A stretch of DNA of 64,000 bases from Aedes albopictus. Taxonomy: Eukaryota; Arthropoda; Insecta; Diptera; Culicidae. How positions within the stretch are numbered: the first letter of the stretch is position 1; each line of letters starts with the position of its first letter. The DNA lies in NCBI RefSeq assembly GCF_035046485.1, contig NC_085138.1, positions 432,871,265 to 432,935,264 on the forward strand, read 5' to 3'. The position numbers and the translations under genes were made by a program. The notes beneath the pieces are model-generated. The model ran no database searches. It saw nothing but the letters and a program-made list of their open reading frames with translations, and was not told the DNA's origin. This document shows positions 20,366 to 32,654 of the stretch, piece after piece.

Positions 20366-21760
20366 GGATAGTTTATATACTGAATTGCAAAGTTTCATTT
20401 TCCTGTCCAGTGTCACTGTGGGCACATCTTCGTCACTCCCTGAACACTGGGAACAGAAATGATGTGATGATGAACGAGATCGCGAACATGAGAAGCCTCC
20501 GGAGTACGAACCATCCAACCGGTCAGTCAGCTAACCATGCTTCCACGTGAGATGGACGCTTCTCGTAGTACAGAGTGGCTCGAAACAAGAAAATTTACTG
20601 TTTTGGTAAAATTTTCTCCGGTCTTTGTTTGGTTGTTTAGCTGATAGTTTCACATTTCTACGGAAAATATAGAGCAGGTGGAAGTTTTGAAAAATGTTAA
20701 TCTGGAAGCCAGTACGAACAGAAATGAGCTTTTTTGCACTTGTTTGTGCTTTTTAAGCTAAGAAGACCTGGCGTTCAAAAAAGTTTCTCAGTTTAGAATT
20801 CTGTGAGCACTTTCCCAGTCATTAACAAAGCTTTCTCTTGTAATGTACATTTTGCACTTGGCACTATCCACAAAACACGTAAGTTGGGTTATCCTTCAAA
20901 ACAAATCAGACGACAGAGCTTTCCTGCCTTTTAAACCACTTTGGAAACAGTGCCGATGCACCAACGTACAGAGTGCATTTGATGGAAATGAAGACACACA
21001 TTTGAGCGTACACGTTTCCCTGTATAGCTTTAGCGAATCGCCACCAACAACCCGACCGTGATAGACGGCGACGACGACGACGACGCGAGAAAAATGTGCC
21101 ACATCCAGTCGATCTCGTTGCGCCTCTGCTACGCTGGCCAGAGCCCTGTCCACATACGGAGAGGCTCCATGGTCATCGCGTTGTCTGGTTGCTCTTGTCC
21201 GATGAGGGTCAGGGATACTCTACGCGTTGTCGTCGTCGTCGTCGTTGAGGAAAACTTGAACCTGATGGAACCCGGTCTCGAATGCTCATAACACCATAAT
21301 TGAAGCGAACCATCCGTCGCATCACGTCGCGAACCTGGATGAAGTTGGTGGAAGTGGACGACGATGGCCAGTTGCTGCAGTTGTTACCTTGGCCGTCGAC
21401 CAATGCAGTCAGTCAGTGCAGTGGTGGAGGAGCGGCAAGAGAACAGTTAAATGCAACCACGGCCGTGAAATTGTTTTAATCTTTATGCTGTTAACGATGA
21501 ACTTGGCAATTTCATGTGTTCAGTTGCTTTCTGCACCTCCTGTCGACTTCGTTGCCGTTCGTGGTTTCGTCGTCGTCGTTGCATCGCCGGGTATTGTATT
21601 TTTTTTATCTCGCGCGTATTAATTCCGTTCGACAACTTTTGCCTGCTTGTCGGTGATGTCCAGCGGCCTGGGGATGGGAGGACACTGAGCAGTGGAAAGG
21701 TACTTCGTGCGGGTTTAAGGTTCAAAAATATTTTCTCCGACATGTAGTCATTTCACACAA
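20366..21760. other. Low-repeat island with GAC/GTC tracts
   Basis: Balanced base composition, no transposon ends. Two trinucleotide tracts in inverted relation, (GAC)n at 21067-21087 and (GTC)n at 21225-21247, sit about 140 bases apart and could pair. Open frames of 72-86 codons on both strands overlap and carry no motif. Possible host regulatory or intronic DNA. Confidence 0.4.
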
Positions 21761-21955
21761 GTTAGCTGGTGCTAAAGGCTCGTTATGTAATTGAAAAAAA
21801 TATTGCTGTTTACGTTTGAATTATAAATAATGGCGGGTTTATTGCAACTTGTGCAATTCAGATCGTCTTCGTTTGTTTCCGTTGGATTCAGTCTCTGTTC
21901 AGCAAAATGGGAAATGGGAGAATTCTTACGAAGCTCTTCTTCATTTTAGGATATC

Positions 21956-22345
21956 AGAGCCTATATAGCCGATGCAGTGAGTACAAGGGTATTCGGCATG
22001 CCCAAGTCCGTGTATAAGAGGGTTTTTTTTTGGCATTGAACCCCTTCCGTTGCCGATGTTCCATACACTAGGCGCCTCTCCGCCCTTATCGCCTGTTTTG
22101 TACACGGGCCTGAGCATGACCATTCTAAAGGTGACGGGTTCGATTCCCGGTTAGTCAATGAACTTTTCAAAGAGGGAATTTTCTTGACTTCCTTGGACAT
22201 AGAGTGCCACACGATAAAGACATGCAAAAAGGTCATTGGCAGATGAAACTCTTGGTCAAAAACTATGGAAGTGCTAAACTGGTTAGCAGGTAGGCTTTGT
22301 CCCAGTTGGGACGTTACTCCAAGATAAAAAAAAAAGTAGAAGAAG
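21956..22345 (+). mobile_element. tRNA-derived SINE, Feilai-like, with internal insertion
   Basis: The body matches the copy at 40219-40496: GGTTCGATTCCCGG box B (22138-22151), CATTGGCAGATGAAACTC and TTTGTCCCAGTTGGGACGTT, then an A-rich/GAAGAAG end. Between the box A part (CCTATATAGCCGATGCAGTG) and GAGCATGACCATT there are about 110 bases (about 22000-22107) absent from the other copy. Box A and box B are thus separated far beyond the normal spacing, so polymerase III transcription from the internal promoter is unlikely. Resemblance to Aedes Feilai is from memory. Confidence 0.75.
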
Positions 22346-23199
22346 ATTATCTGGGTTAGAGCCCTCATTTCGGTTTCTATGAGCACTTTCACAGTTTTCA
22401 ACTGAAAGCTTCCTTGACTTTTAACCATGTTTTTTTAATGCCGTTACAAATATTTATTTCACTTTTTGTTCCGCCACTCTTTGGCTGGTCAAGGTGGGGG
22501 GGTGAAAGTAATATAGCATTTATTCTGAAAAATATTAAAAACTCATCGGATTTGTTATAGAATTTTCAGCAAGGCCCGATATTTTGATAAGTATTTTTTA
22601 TCTGCCCACTCGAAGTGTAAAATCTAGCCAAACATTTTTGAAGAGGGGGAGGAGACAATAAGTCAAAACAAAATTTGTATCAGCCTTATTGAGGCAGTAT
22701 ATAATTAAATCTATGTACTTATGTTTAAGATAACCTTCCAGAATTTAGTAGCAAAACCCGGAAATTCATAAACGGAATCACATGCTTTTCTTCAATTTGA
22801 CTGTAGGTTCCAAACATCTCATAAACTTAATTCTTTTGAGCTTTTTCATAAATACTAATTTATGTATGTCATTGCGTGGATATTTTTTGACAAGCATGAT
22901 GCACTATGCCCAGGACCTCGAAAACCTGGAAGTAACTTCCAACATAGCTCCAACCCTCGAAAGGTAGACTTCATGCTTTCCCGGCTCGTCTGATAAAAAA
23001 GAGTGCCAAATTAGAGCGGTGTGCTTTTGTGACACTCTTTACCTTCTTCAGCGACCTCCAAAAGCCTATTATTAAATGTTCCTCCATTGAAAGTTAACAA
23101 ATTACAAATGCTTCATAAGGCATCGAAAAGCGCTCCATGAAGAATGAACATAGGTACGTTCCAACACATTCATATTCTGGAACGATTTCCATGCATTGC
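22346..23199. other. AT-rich sequence, nothing recognised
   Basis: No tandem repeat, inverted terminal repeat or coding motif was found. The 61-codon frame at 22782-22967 is unsupported. Confidence 0.35.
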
Positions 23200-23269
23200 A
23201 TATCAATGCCTTCAGTTGATGGATTCAGTTCATTACCTACATGGATTTTAAGGTTACAAAGAAGTTAGA

Positions 23270-24190
23270 GAAGAACAAAGGGGCTTACAGATGCAAAGAA
23301 GAGGGGGTCAAGGCTTTCAGATGTAAAGAGAAGATGGTCAGAGGAATTTCAAGGGAGTTTTTAGAGGGGGCAGAAACGTTTCCAGGTGTTTCAGGAGGTT
23401 TTAGAGGGCTTTTAGGGGGCTCTCAGGTAAATTTCACGGGAGTTTCAGAGGCGTTCAAAAGCGTTTCAAGGTGTTTCAGGGCGTTTCAGGTGGTTTCAGG
23501 GGTATTTTAGGGAGCTTCAGGTTTGTTTCACATGGATTTCGTTTGTGTTTCAGAGGTGTTTCTAGGCGTTTCAGAAGGTTTCAGAGAGGTTTTGTGGGCC
23601 TTCAGAAACTCTCAGGTGAGTTTCACGGAGGTTTCATGGGGGTTTCAGAGGCGTTCCAAAGCATTTCAAGGCGTTTCAATGCGTTTCAATGCGTTTCAGG
23701 ATGTTTTAAGGCGTTTCAGGAGATTACACAGCGGTTGTAGAGGCTCTCAGGTGAATTTTATGGAGGTTTTGTTAGGGGTTTTAGAGGCGTTTCAAATCGT
23801 TTCAAGCCGTTTCAAGGGTTCCAGTGCGCTGCAGGGAGTCCCAAAAGGTTTTAGGGGGCTTCAGAGGCTCGCAGGTTTCATAGGGGTTTCGGAGACGTTT
23901 CAAAGCGTTTCAAGGCTTTTCAAAGCGTTCCAAGGCGTTTCAAGGCGCTTCAAAGCGTTTAAAGGAGGTTAAGAGGGCCTCACAGACCCATGTGGTTTCA
24001 TGGGGGTTCTAGAGGCGTTTCAAAGCGTTTCAAGGCGTTTCAAAGCGTTTCAAGGCGTTTCAGAAGGTTTCAGAATGTTTTCAGGAGGGTTCAGAGGCTC
24101 TCAGGTAAAATTCATGAAGATTTCATGGTGATTCTAGAGGCGCTTCAGAGCGTTTCAAGGCATCTCCATGGTCTTCAGAGCGATTTCAGA
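23270..24190 (+). repeat. GCGTTTCAAAG / GCGTTTCAAGG tandem array
   Basis: The core unit is about 12 bases (GCGTTTCAAGGC, GCGTTTCAAAGC), with higher-order blocks of roughly 200 bases marked by CTCTCAGGTGAATTTCA. Because 12 is a multiple of three, plus-strand frames stay open (149 codons at 23523-23972, with repeated FQ, VS, RF and KAF). These are artefacts and not genes. Confidence 0.85.
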
Positions 24191-24239
24191 GGAATATAAA
24201 AGCCCAAATAGAGGAAAAGTTACCTCTATTGCGTGAATC

Positions 24240-24710
24240 TCTTAGAGACAACCAAATACGTTTGTAGATTCGATGACCTATACTCAAGGGAGTTCTTGGA
24301 GATCCTAAAACTGACAACGAACTCACCACCTGACAGCACATAGTTGCATGAGGCTATGCAAGCATAAATTTCATTCGTAATACTCCAATAGATCACTGAT
24401 TACGCTTGGAGATCAGATGGCCTTAGCTCTAGGGAATTCTCGGATATGCTGAATAATCATAGAACCCATCGCTTCATAGAGCATAGATCTCCGGGGCTGT
24501 TTGAGTATAAATATCATTCTTCATGCTCTTAGATACAATCAGTTGCCCTCGTAGATTCGATGACCTATGCTCAAGGGAGTTCTTGGAGAACCTTATAGAA
24601 TCATTGGTAGATCCGATGGATGACCTATACACAATAGGAAGTTCTTGGAGATCCTGTGTAAGCATAGATTTCATTTATAGTGCTCCAAAAGATCACTGAT
24701 TACGCTTGTT
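24240..24710. repeat. Direct repeats of a GATTCGATGACCTA phrase
   Basis: Three related copies (about 24265, 24555 and 24605) of GATTCGATGACCTATACTCA plus GGAGTTCTTGGAGATCCT, and two copies of CTCCAATAGATCACTGATTA-like text (about 24383 and 24683). This is a local degenerate tandem duplication of about 290 bases. Confidence 0.65.
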
Positions 24711-24994
24711 AGGGAGTTAAGGCCATCTGATACTCTTAAACTTTTAACCATTAAACACTCCGTAAACGTCCCTTAACTCTTAATTCTGCATTTTTTGCGT
24801 AAACCAACTTTATCTGTAATCTTGAGTACTCCAACTGACATGTAATTGTGTACATGGCTAGATGCTGTCCAAAATTGACTGAGTTATAGCAACAAGTGAC
24901 CTAAATAGGACCAGGAATTTTAAACAATTTCTCACTTCTTCTAGAAAACACAGGAATGCTACTCAGAACTAATATTTTGTATAAGAAAATTTAT

Positions 24995-26060
24995 TAATGA
25001 CGGTAACTTCTACAACGGCGACCAGGGGATGTTTATGGGAGAAAGCAAAGGGAGGTTGCAGAGGCGTTTAAAGGAATCCCAAGGGGTTTCAGCGGGATTC
25101 CAGAAATCCTCAGGAGTGATTTGAGGAAGTTTTCGGAAGGATTGCAGAGAGTTCCAGAGGATTTCCGACAGGTTTTGTAGGCGTTACAGGACAGGTACGT
25201 TTTCAGGATTACCGATGGTCTCGCGTGCATTACATGGGGTCCATGTGGGTCTTGAGGGGGTTTTGAAGGCATGCAGGAAGTCTCAGAAAAGTTTAAGCTG
25301 GTATCAGATGCGTTGCGGAGGCGTTTTTGGGGGATTTCGGTTTCATGAGGGATTCCGGAGGCATTCCAGGATGTTTCAGAGCATTTTCTGCGTGAGTCAG
25401 AGGCGTTACGCAAGCGTGTATGTGGGTTTCGAAGGATCTCAGGTGCGTTACATGGAGTCCGAAGGGTTTAAGGGGGATTTTAGAGCCATTTCAGGAAGTT
25501 TCAGAGCAGTTTCGGCGAGATTCTGAGGTGTTACGGAAGCGTTACGTTTTACGGAGGTTTTGGACCGTATCAGGTGCATTACATGGGGTCCGAGGGGGTT
25601 TCAGGGGGATCTTGGAGGCATTTCTGGAAGTTTCAGAGGAATTTTAGACCCCATCACAATATATTCCCCTGAAACATCACTTGATTGAAAGATATTCTTG
25701 AGACCTCCTGATATGACCCTGAGCTAAAATTCTTCGAAATTCCTAAAGCCTCTAAGAACGCCTTTAAAATGTTCCTAAAACCCCTGGAAATCTCTAGAAT
25801 TACTCTGAAATGACTCTGAATTACCTTGAAACGCCCCTAAAACCCCTTGCAACGCTCTTCAAAGACTCCTGAGATCGCTTGAATTGACCTTAAAGCCCCT
25901 TGAAACGTCCCTGAAATTTAAATGCCCCTGCATTCCTCGCAATCCCATTGAAATGCCGACAAATCTTGACAGAACGCCCTTAAAAGGCTTCTCAAATCTC
26001 CTGAAACAACCCCTCAAAACGCCCCTGAAGCCCTTGCGAACCCCCTTTTTAGAGCTCTCT
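24995..26060. repeat. TTTCAGGGG minisatellite with orientation flip
   Basis: The leader resembles 14205-14280. Plus-oriented units, including GTGCATTACATGGGGTCCG phrases shared with 14993-15655, run to about 25650; from about 25660 to 26060 the units read CCCCTGAAAC. Frames of 75-126 codons within are artefacts. Confidence 0.75.
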
Positions 26061-26269
26061 GGGAACTTTCTGGAAACCCGCTTAGTCCCATTTCAAATAC
26101 TCAGGAGAATGACCTGTTCTCGCGAACAAGATTCCCTCAATAAAGCCCAAACTTAATTCATGCATACATGTCCTTCTTTTTATGCCTTTTTTATCTATGC
26201 AGTTCCAGCCATTTGTTTAAAAAGAGATTCCAGTGTATCTTAAAAAGCTTTATTTTATGCATTCAGCCA

Positions 26270-26960
26270 CAAATAACATCAGCAATTTCCTCAGGAGTTT
26301 TGTCCACGAAATATCCAGAAAATTTCGGAAAATTTCTTCTGAGAATTCCTAAGGTATCATCAGAAGATTTTTGAGGGATTCCTTCAGACAATCCTCCAGG
26401 GATTTTTAAGGAATTCCTTCAGGAATTCAGGAATTCTTCCAATGATATTTAAGCAATTTCTGGAAAAAAATCAGGAAAAAAATCCAGGAAAAATATCTGA
26501 ATCAATTCCAGCAGGAACCTCTATGGAAATCCCAGAATATATTTCTGACGGAGCCATAAAAGCAATTCCCTAATAATCCATGTCAAATATTCTCAGAAGA
26601 GGTATCTCAGAAGAAATTTCTCAATAAATTCTTGGGAGAACCGTTGCGAGAATTCCCGAAGGAATATTTCCATGTATTTAAACAAGACTTTAGAGGAGTT
26701 TCTGAAAAACTACCTAAAAAAACTCTTGTAGAGCTCTCTTGCTAAATTTCTTGAAGAGATCCCAGAAATTATTAAGAAGTGTCTGGTAAGGAATCCCTGA
26801 AGGAGTTGCGGAAGGATTCGAAGCAGGAGTGTCTGAAACAATCCTGATTTTTGAAGAAATCTTAAGTTGAGTTCCTGTGGAATCTCGGGAAGTACACTTG
26901 CATGAATCTCTAGACGAAGATCTGAAGAAATCCCAGGAATATACCCTTCCACGTGAACTG
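26270..26960. repeat. GAATTCC-type degenerate minisatellite
   Basis: Units such as GGAATTCCTTCAGGAATTCA and AGAAATTTCTCAATAAATTC. Frames on the minus strand (80 and 89 codons) are products of the repeat. Confidence 0.7.
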
Positions 26961-26989
26961 CAATATTTTTGACAGTTGCTCATACTTAA

Positions 26990-28905
26990 ACCGCTTCAAT
27001 CGCACGGCTTGCGGTCCAAATCAATCATCACTGTTAAATGACCCCACTTAAACCATGAAAACATCATCTAGGACCTAGGTACTCCCTCCCTCACTAAAGG
27101 GAGCAATACTTTCTTTCTTCTATACTTCAACAACTCGCTTGCTACTGCGCGCGCCGCATCCAAGATGATATATTTTCGCCAGATATCGGCTCGGAAAGTC
27201 TTTATCTTCAAACCTATCGTCTTACTAATAGGGGCCTCCGATCCGCTGCTGGCTGCTGGCTGTCGTCGGTAACAAAGTGCTTACCTTTGGCGCTCGCTTT
27301 TTTCAGTGTGCTACTTTTTTCCACTACAAATGGCAAATGTGCATCACAGCCCAGTCTTCTTCGAGGATGGCGCAAAACGGTAGCACCGGGTATTAATTAT
27401 GGCAACGGATAGAGCTGCACTGGTGTAGCTGATAAAAGCCTTTCTACCGTGACCATCAGTGTCAAGTACCAAGCACGGCACGGCGTGGCGTGGTGGACAA
27501 AGTACAGTGGCGGAAAAGTGACGACCGCCATCCGACGGAGATGAATTGCCAAGGTGGTGCCTAGTTTTGGGGCGGGCAATACATAGAGGATGGAAGATCA
27601 TCTGACCGTGCGGCCCGGCGATGATTTATGGCACTTGATCGGGATCGATAAAGCTCGGCTTTTTTCTTCCTTCAAAGGTATCGGGAACAAAATTGGATCG
27701 TGATATGGAGTGCAGTTTATAAGCCAATTTGTCAGGGGTGAAGCTGGAAGAAAGCCATATTCGGTTGACGATTTGTTGGTGGTAATTCTATGGAATCCGG
27801 GGTTGGACAAATTTCCGAAATATTGTGAGAAATAGTGGATTTAGGATTTATTTTTAGCTTTTTTACCTTCCATAGTTAATTTAAACCAGAAGAATATACA
27901 AAAAGGCTGACGATAACGATCGAATGTTGCTCTTCAAGGTGTTCAACAATGTTTCAAGCTGAGGATTAATAAATTTTAGTAGCACCAAGCGAGACATATC
28001 GTATCTAATACAGTTGAAGACAGTTTCGGATAGCATTTCTGGCAGCAAAACGATAGCAGAGGGTATCTCCGTGAAAGATGTAGAACCTAATAAAAAATAG
28101 AAGGAAACCTCGATCAAATCACTTGTGACTATAAAGTTCTGCTATATAATAATTTTAACTTCATGTTGATACACATACAAACAGCAACTAGATTTATGGG
28201 AAAATCATATTTCTCCGAGGTAATTTGCTCTGGGTGCTTAATAGCAGCACAAAAAGAATTCGAAATTCTCGAGCCACCATTGAGTCATTTCAATTGTATC
28301 AAACCAGTCAGTGACGTAAGTTCACGATCATCTATCTGATGGTACTTCCCTATACTCCTTGCATGAATCGAACTCGATCCGAAGAATAATTTATTATTGA
28401 TAAATGATTCGCTCATTTCTCCAATTCAGTCAAGCGTAGCCTACGTATCGAATCTAATTTTGCCCCCATCATACATCTCCCTTTCTTTTAATGTCATCCT
28501 CCGCTCCTCTTCCTCCTAGTCCCGTTCCCCTGAATCCCCACCAAGCCATTAGATATGGTTTGAATTGTTGCCTACCAATAGAGCTAGTAGGTTGGGCAGG
28601 CGATCAATCTGATACCACACTGACTGACTGGCTGACTGATCGCACAACGCTCACATGCTGACTTGGGAGCACATTTCTCCCGGGTCTCGAAAATACCCAA
28701 AATCAGCGTCCGGCTGGTTGCGAGAAGAGATGAGAAAGAGTCGAGAGACGTATTTCGATGTGTGTTGATAATTTCGAATATTGGCAGTTGCCCGAGATGA
28801 AATTGATAACCGTTACGTTTGCATCTTCTAAATTGGTGCAAAAATCAAGATAGAATTTTTTTAAGAACCAAACTCGCTTGATCGGTTTCTTTTTGTATCT
28901 ATTCT
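26990..28905. other. Low-repeat island, no gene recognised
   Basis: No member of the window's repeat classes appears. Composition is balanced (for example 27120-27720). AT-rich homeodomain-like words occur: GGGTATTAATTATGG at 27390 and GATTTATGGC at 27623. No open frame exceeds 85 codons and none has a motif. It could carry cis-regulatory DNA. Confidence 0.4.
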
Positions 28906-28911
28906 GTGATT

Positions 28912-29346
28912 TTTTATTCTTCAACCACTTAACCTAATTTACAGCTCTTTTGTCCACTAGGGCACTGCGTGAGCGATTCAAATTGGCGGCTGCACTTACA
29001 TTTTGTACAGCGCCTAAATGTATTCTATTCTAATTCTAATTCGAACTGGTAGCCTTTGCGCTGCTATCACTTATCTACCCTGTCCATGGCAGAATGATGA
29101 GCACGATGTTGCTGTGTGGCTCTTGTTCCATTTCCAGGCCGATTGGGGGTCCATTATGCGTTGCCGTAAGCCGATATCCAAGTTTCCGGGTCCGTTAGAG
29201 TATATGCTCAGAAGAGGATCAGGTGTCAGCCGCTCTCGGGGGGAAGAACAACTGACGAAAAATTGCAAATGCCGGGGCTGGGATCGAACCCATGACCATC
29301 CACTTATGAAGTGAACGTGTAGCCACTACGCTACGGGCCCCGGCTA
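28912..29346 (-). mobile_element. tRNA-derived SINE, family 2, full form, 12-bp duplication
   Basis: Reading the minus strand from 29344: GCCGGGGCCCGTAGCGTAGT, box B GGGTTCGATCCCAG, then CGTCAGTTGTTCTTCC and GAGCGGCTGACACC, and the shared end CTAGTGGACAAAAGAGCTG, GGTTGAAGAATA and T/A-rich tail. It is flanked by TATTCTGTGATT on both sides (28900-28911, 29347-29358), a clean target-site duplication. It has about 175 internal bases that the copy at 13703 lacks. Confidence 0.9.
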
Positions 29347-29689
29347 TATTCTGTGATTGTACCATACTATAATAATTGCAATTACCCAAAAACTAAACAA
29401 ATCGCCATCATAAAGATCAGAGAAATTTTCTTTCTAATTGTTTTTTTAATTCCTACACTTTTATAAAAAATCTTCTTTAGCGGTATTGAAAGTTTTTCTT
29501 GCATTTTTTAGATTTCTAAGCCCTGAAAAGTTTCATAAGTTCAGAATTTCACCAGAAATTTCTATAAAGCTGCTTGTACACAGGGCCAAATATTTGATTA
29601 AAAGCAAACCAATGCCTAAACATCTGGTTTGACTCGATCGAACTTTCAATAGCGTCAACAGATTTTTGCTCTCTAGTTCATTCCTTGTC

Positions 29690-31625
29690 AAATAGTTGAC
29701 CCCGTGTACTCGTGTCCTAAGGATTTCTTAGAAAATCTGCCACAGACTTCTACAGAAAATTTTCAAAAATTTCCTTCAGAAACTTCTTTAGGCATACCTT
29801 AAGAAAACTCCCTGGAGGTTCCTTCAGAAATTGAATGAAGATTCCTTCATTTTGTTCAAGGATTATTTTAAGAATACTTCTATTGGTTCCTTTCGAAATT
29901 ACTCCATGCTTTTAGAAGTAACGCCAGGACTTCTGTCTCAAAATCTACCATGGTTTCATTCTCCTCCAGTGGTTTCTTCAGAAATTCTTCCGGTGATATT
30001 TTAGGAAGTTTCTGCAGGACTTCATTCAAATATGCCCTCAAAATTTTATCCAAAAATTTCTCAGTTCTTCTAAGTAGATCGACATGTGTTCCGTCTAAAG
30101 CTCTGTAAGGGATTACTTTATATATTCTTTTTAGGGAAAAATCTGTTTGGAAAATCCTTCGGAAATTTCTCCAGGTATTCTTGTAACATTTTATTTAGCA
30201 ACGCCGATAATTCTCTCTCTCGATCTCTGCGCTCTGATATCAAACCGGATAAGAGAATAAATAGCATTCCGGGAAACGTTCCCGAGCACGCCGCTTCACC
30301 TTTTGTTACATTCACTGAGTATAACACAAGCTGAGTATATGCCAATCAGTAAACTTAGAATAAATTCCGAACACTGATAGGTATTCCAATGAAAATTCAC
30401 GCAGGAATGTGTCGATATTTTTTTAGGAATTCATCCAGAAAATCCTGAAGGAATTCTTCCAAAAATTGTTGCATTATTACTTTCAGTGATTCAGGCTTGA
30501 ATTCACACAGGGATTCTTTCAGGATTTCCTCCAAGTCTTTCTCCAGAAATTTCTCCGGCATTTCCTCCAAGGATAAATTTAAGAATTTCTCCAAAGATTT
30601 GGAAATTTAGAAACATTTCCCAAATATTTTGACAGGATTTTTTTAGAAAATTCTCAAAAGTTTTTCTAGGAATCTTTACTGAAAGTTAACACAGCGTTAC
30701 TCCAGGTGCTCCCTCAAAATTACTTGAAAATTCAACAGGTTGTTATAGGCATGTTTACAGTAACTCCTCTTATTTTTAAATTTTTTAAACGATTTCTCCA
30801 GTAATCTAAAAAAAAACCTTAAAAAAACTTTTCTAGGAATCCATTCAAGGGTTTCCTTCCGAGGAGCTTCTCCAGGTATTTCTCCAACAAGTTCTTCATA
30901 AATTCCTCCTTGGGTTCCTTCAGAAATATCTCAGAAGACTTCGCCAGAGTATCTAAGTTTTCTTCAAGAATACCAGTAAGCGATTTTTTCAAAAATTCTT
31001 CCTTGGAGTTTTCAATAGGTTCTTCTCAAAATATCTTCAGAAACCCAGATTTTTTCAAGGATTCCCGCAGAAATTCCTATGAGGGTTTTTTTAAATTGAT
31101 TCTGCAGAAATATCTCAGAGGATTCTTTTAACAGATTCCTGCACGAATTGTTTAATAAATTCCTCCAGGGACTTTTTCAGAAGTTCTTCCTGAATTACAC
31201 AAAACATTACTGAAAGAATTCTTGAATGAAGAAATTTCTGAGGACAGCCAGACCGAATCTGGCCGAACCTGGAGAGTCCTGGAAGAAGTTTTGGAAAATA
31301 TTTTGATGGGATTCCTGGACAAAAATTCTGAAAGATTTCTCTGGAGGAATTTTTGAATTAATGCCTAGAAAAATAACTGCGGAAACTCTTCAAGATTTCA
31401 TGAAAATCTTCTGTACAGACTCCAAACGCAACACCAAGAAAAGATTGCAAAAGCAATTCCCGGAGAAATCCATAGATGATTTTTGAAGGAATTTCTTAAA
31501 AATCTCTGCAGAAACGGCAGATGTCTGCAAGTTCTTCGGAAATTCACCCTGGGCCTCCTTCAGAAATAACTCCGAAGACTTCGTCAGAATTTCTAAGTTT
31601 TGTTCTGGAATACCAGTAAGCGATT
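29690..31625. repeat. GAATTCC-type degenerate minisatellite, long block
   Basis: Nearly 2 kb of units such as TTTCTTCAGAAATTCTTCC and GGAATTCCTCC. At 30225-30345 a short non-repetitive piece intervenes. Frames of 65-106 codons lie in the repeat and have no motif. Confidence 0.75.
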
Positions 31626-31639
31626 TCATCCATAATTCT

Positions 31640-32478
31640 TCCACCCTTGCCTCACTCCAGCAACGACCCGGATGGAATCGGACAAAACACCGTTGTGCAG
31701 TACTCTGCACGAAAATGTCCTGTACTGTGCTTCAATGAGGCTGATGATTTTCTCAGTGAGACCCTTGCGCCTGAGGGCTTCCCACATGTTTCCGTGATTG
31801 AGACGGTCGAAAACTTTTTCGTAATCAATGAACACCAGGTAGAGAGACTCTCGAAATTAATTGATTTGCTCGAGGATGATACGGAGCCTGACAATATGGT
31901 CCACACAGGATCGTCCGGCACGAAATTCTGCTTGCAGCCGTCGGAAAAGTGCGTCAATCTTCTCCTGCATCCGGTTAAAGATCACTTTGCAGAGGACTTT
32001 GAGAACGATACACAGTAACATGATGCCCCGCCAATTATCGCATACAGTCAGGTAACCCTTCTTGGGTACCTTCACTAAGACGCCTTGCATCCAGTCGGCC
32101 GGAGATGTCACGATTTCCCATATGATGCAGAATAATTGAAGCAGTAGTTGTGCGGATACTACTGGGTCAGCTTTGAGCATCTCAGCTGATATGCGATCGA
32201 CCCCTGGAACCCTGTTCGATTTCATGCTACGGATGACTCTTTCTATCTCCTGCACTGATGGAGCTTCGGTGTTGACAAGGGTAATGCGTTGAACCCTTGG
32301 CGGATCATGCTGAGGTGTTGATGGCGTGGTCGACACTTGAATGTTTCCAAAGTGCTCGAACCAGCGTTTGAACAGATTGGCCGGGTCGGTCGTGTCTTTC
32401 ACGGGCATCGTAGCATTCATCTTAGTCGCACTAAGGCGACGTGAAACATCGTAGAGGAGACTGTAACTGGTGTTGGCG
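31640..32478 (-). pseudogene. LINE reverse transcriptase fragment with nonsense codon
   Basis: Minus-strand frame 31857-32420 encodes an N-terminal reverse-transcriptase region: a PAEM-like segment (here ISAEMLKADP), WMQGVLVKVPKKG, NWRGIMLLCIVLKVLCKV and EFRAGRSCVDHIVRL. The same frame continues after an in-frame TAA (31857-31859, right after LEQIN) into FRESLYLVFIDYEKVFDRL, the motif A region with catalytic aspartate, and ends abruptly at AGVRQGW near 31640, where GAATTCC repeat begins. Endonuclease, the YADD-type motif C and the C-terminus are absent. The reading frame opens upstream at about 32478 with no convincing start. Clade not resolved. Confidence 0.88.
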
Positions 32479-32654
32479 TTTAATATTAATACAAAATAGA
32501 AACTGTTAGGCTGTAGATCTTCAACAGCGTTGCAGTGTTTATCGGCTGGAAGTTACCCCTCTAGAATCACAATGTAAGGGTTCAAAATATCTGATTGTCG
32601 CAATAAATGCAGGTTGCGATATTGTCTTTATTGTTGCGCAATGGTTGAAATTCA

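Larger units (their letters stand above)
23200..24850. mobile_element. Expanded CCATTTAGGTA-family element, ends eroded
   Basis: The left part (GGATTCAGTTCATTACCTAC, about 23219) and right part (GCGTAAACCAACTTTATCTG ... GTACTCCAACTG, about 24795-24835) match subterminal blocks of the TA-flanked elements at 14766 and 41187, but the outermost CCATTTAGGTA ends are not present. The interior holds the 23270-24190 minisatellite and, at 24200-24720, repeated phrases such as GATTCGATGACCTATACTCAAGG. Confidence 0.6.

Noticed and set aside
23241..24199. Coiled FQ/VS/RF-repeat proteins of 89-149 codons
   Set aside because: Product of a 12-base tandem unit, with several alternative frames through the same array.
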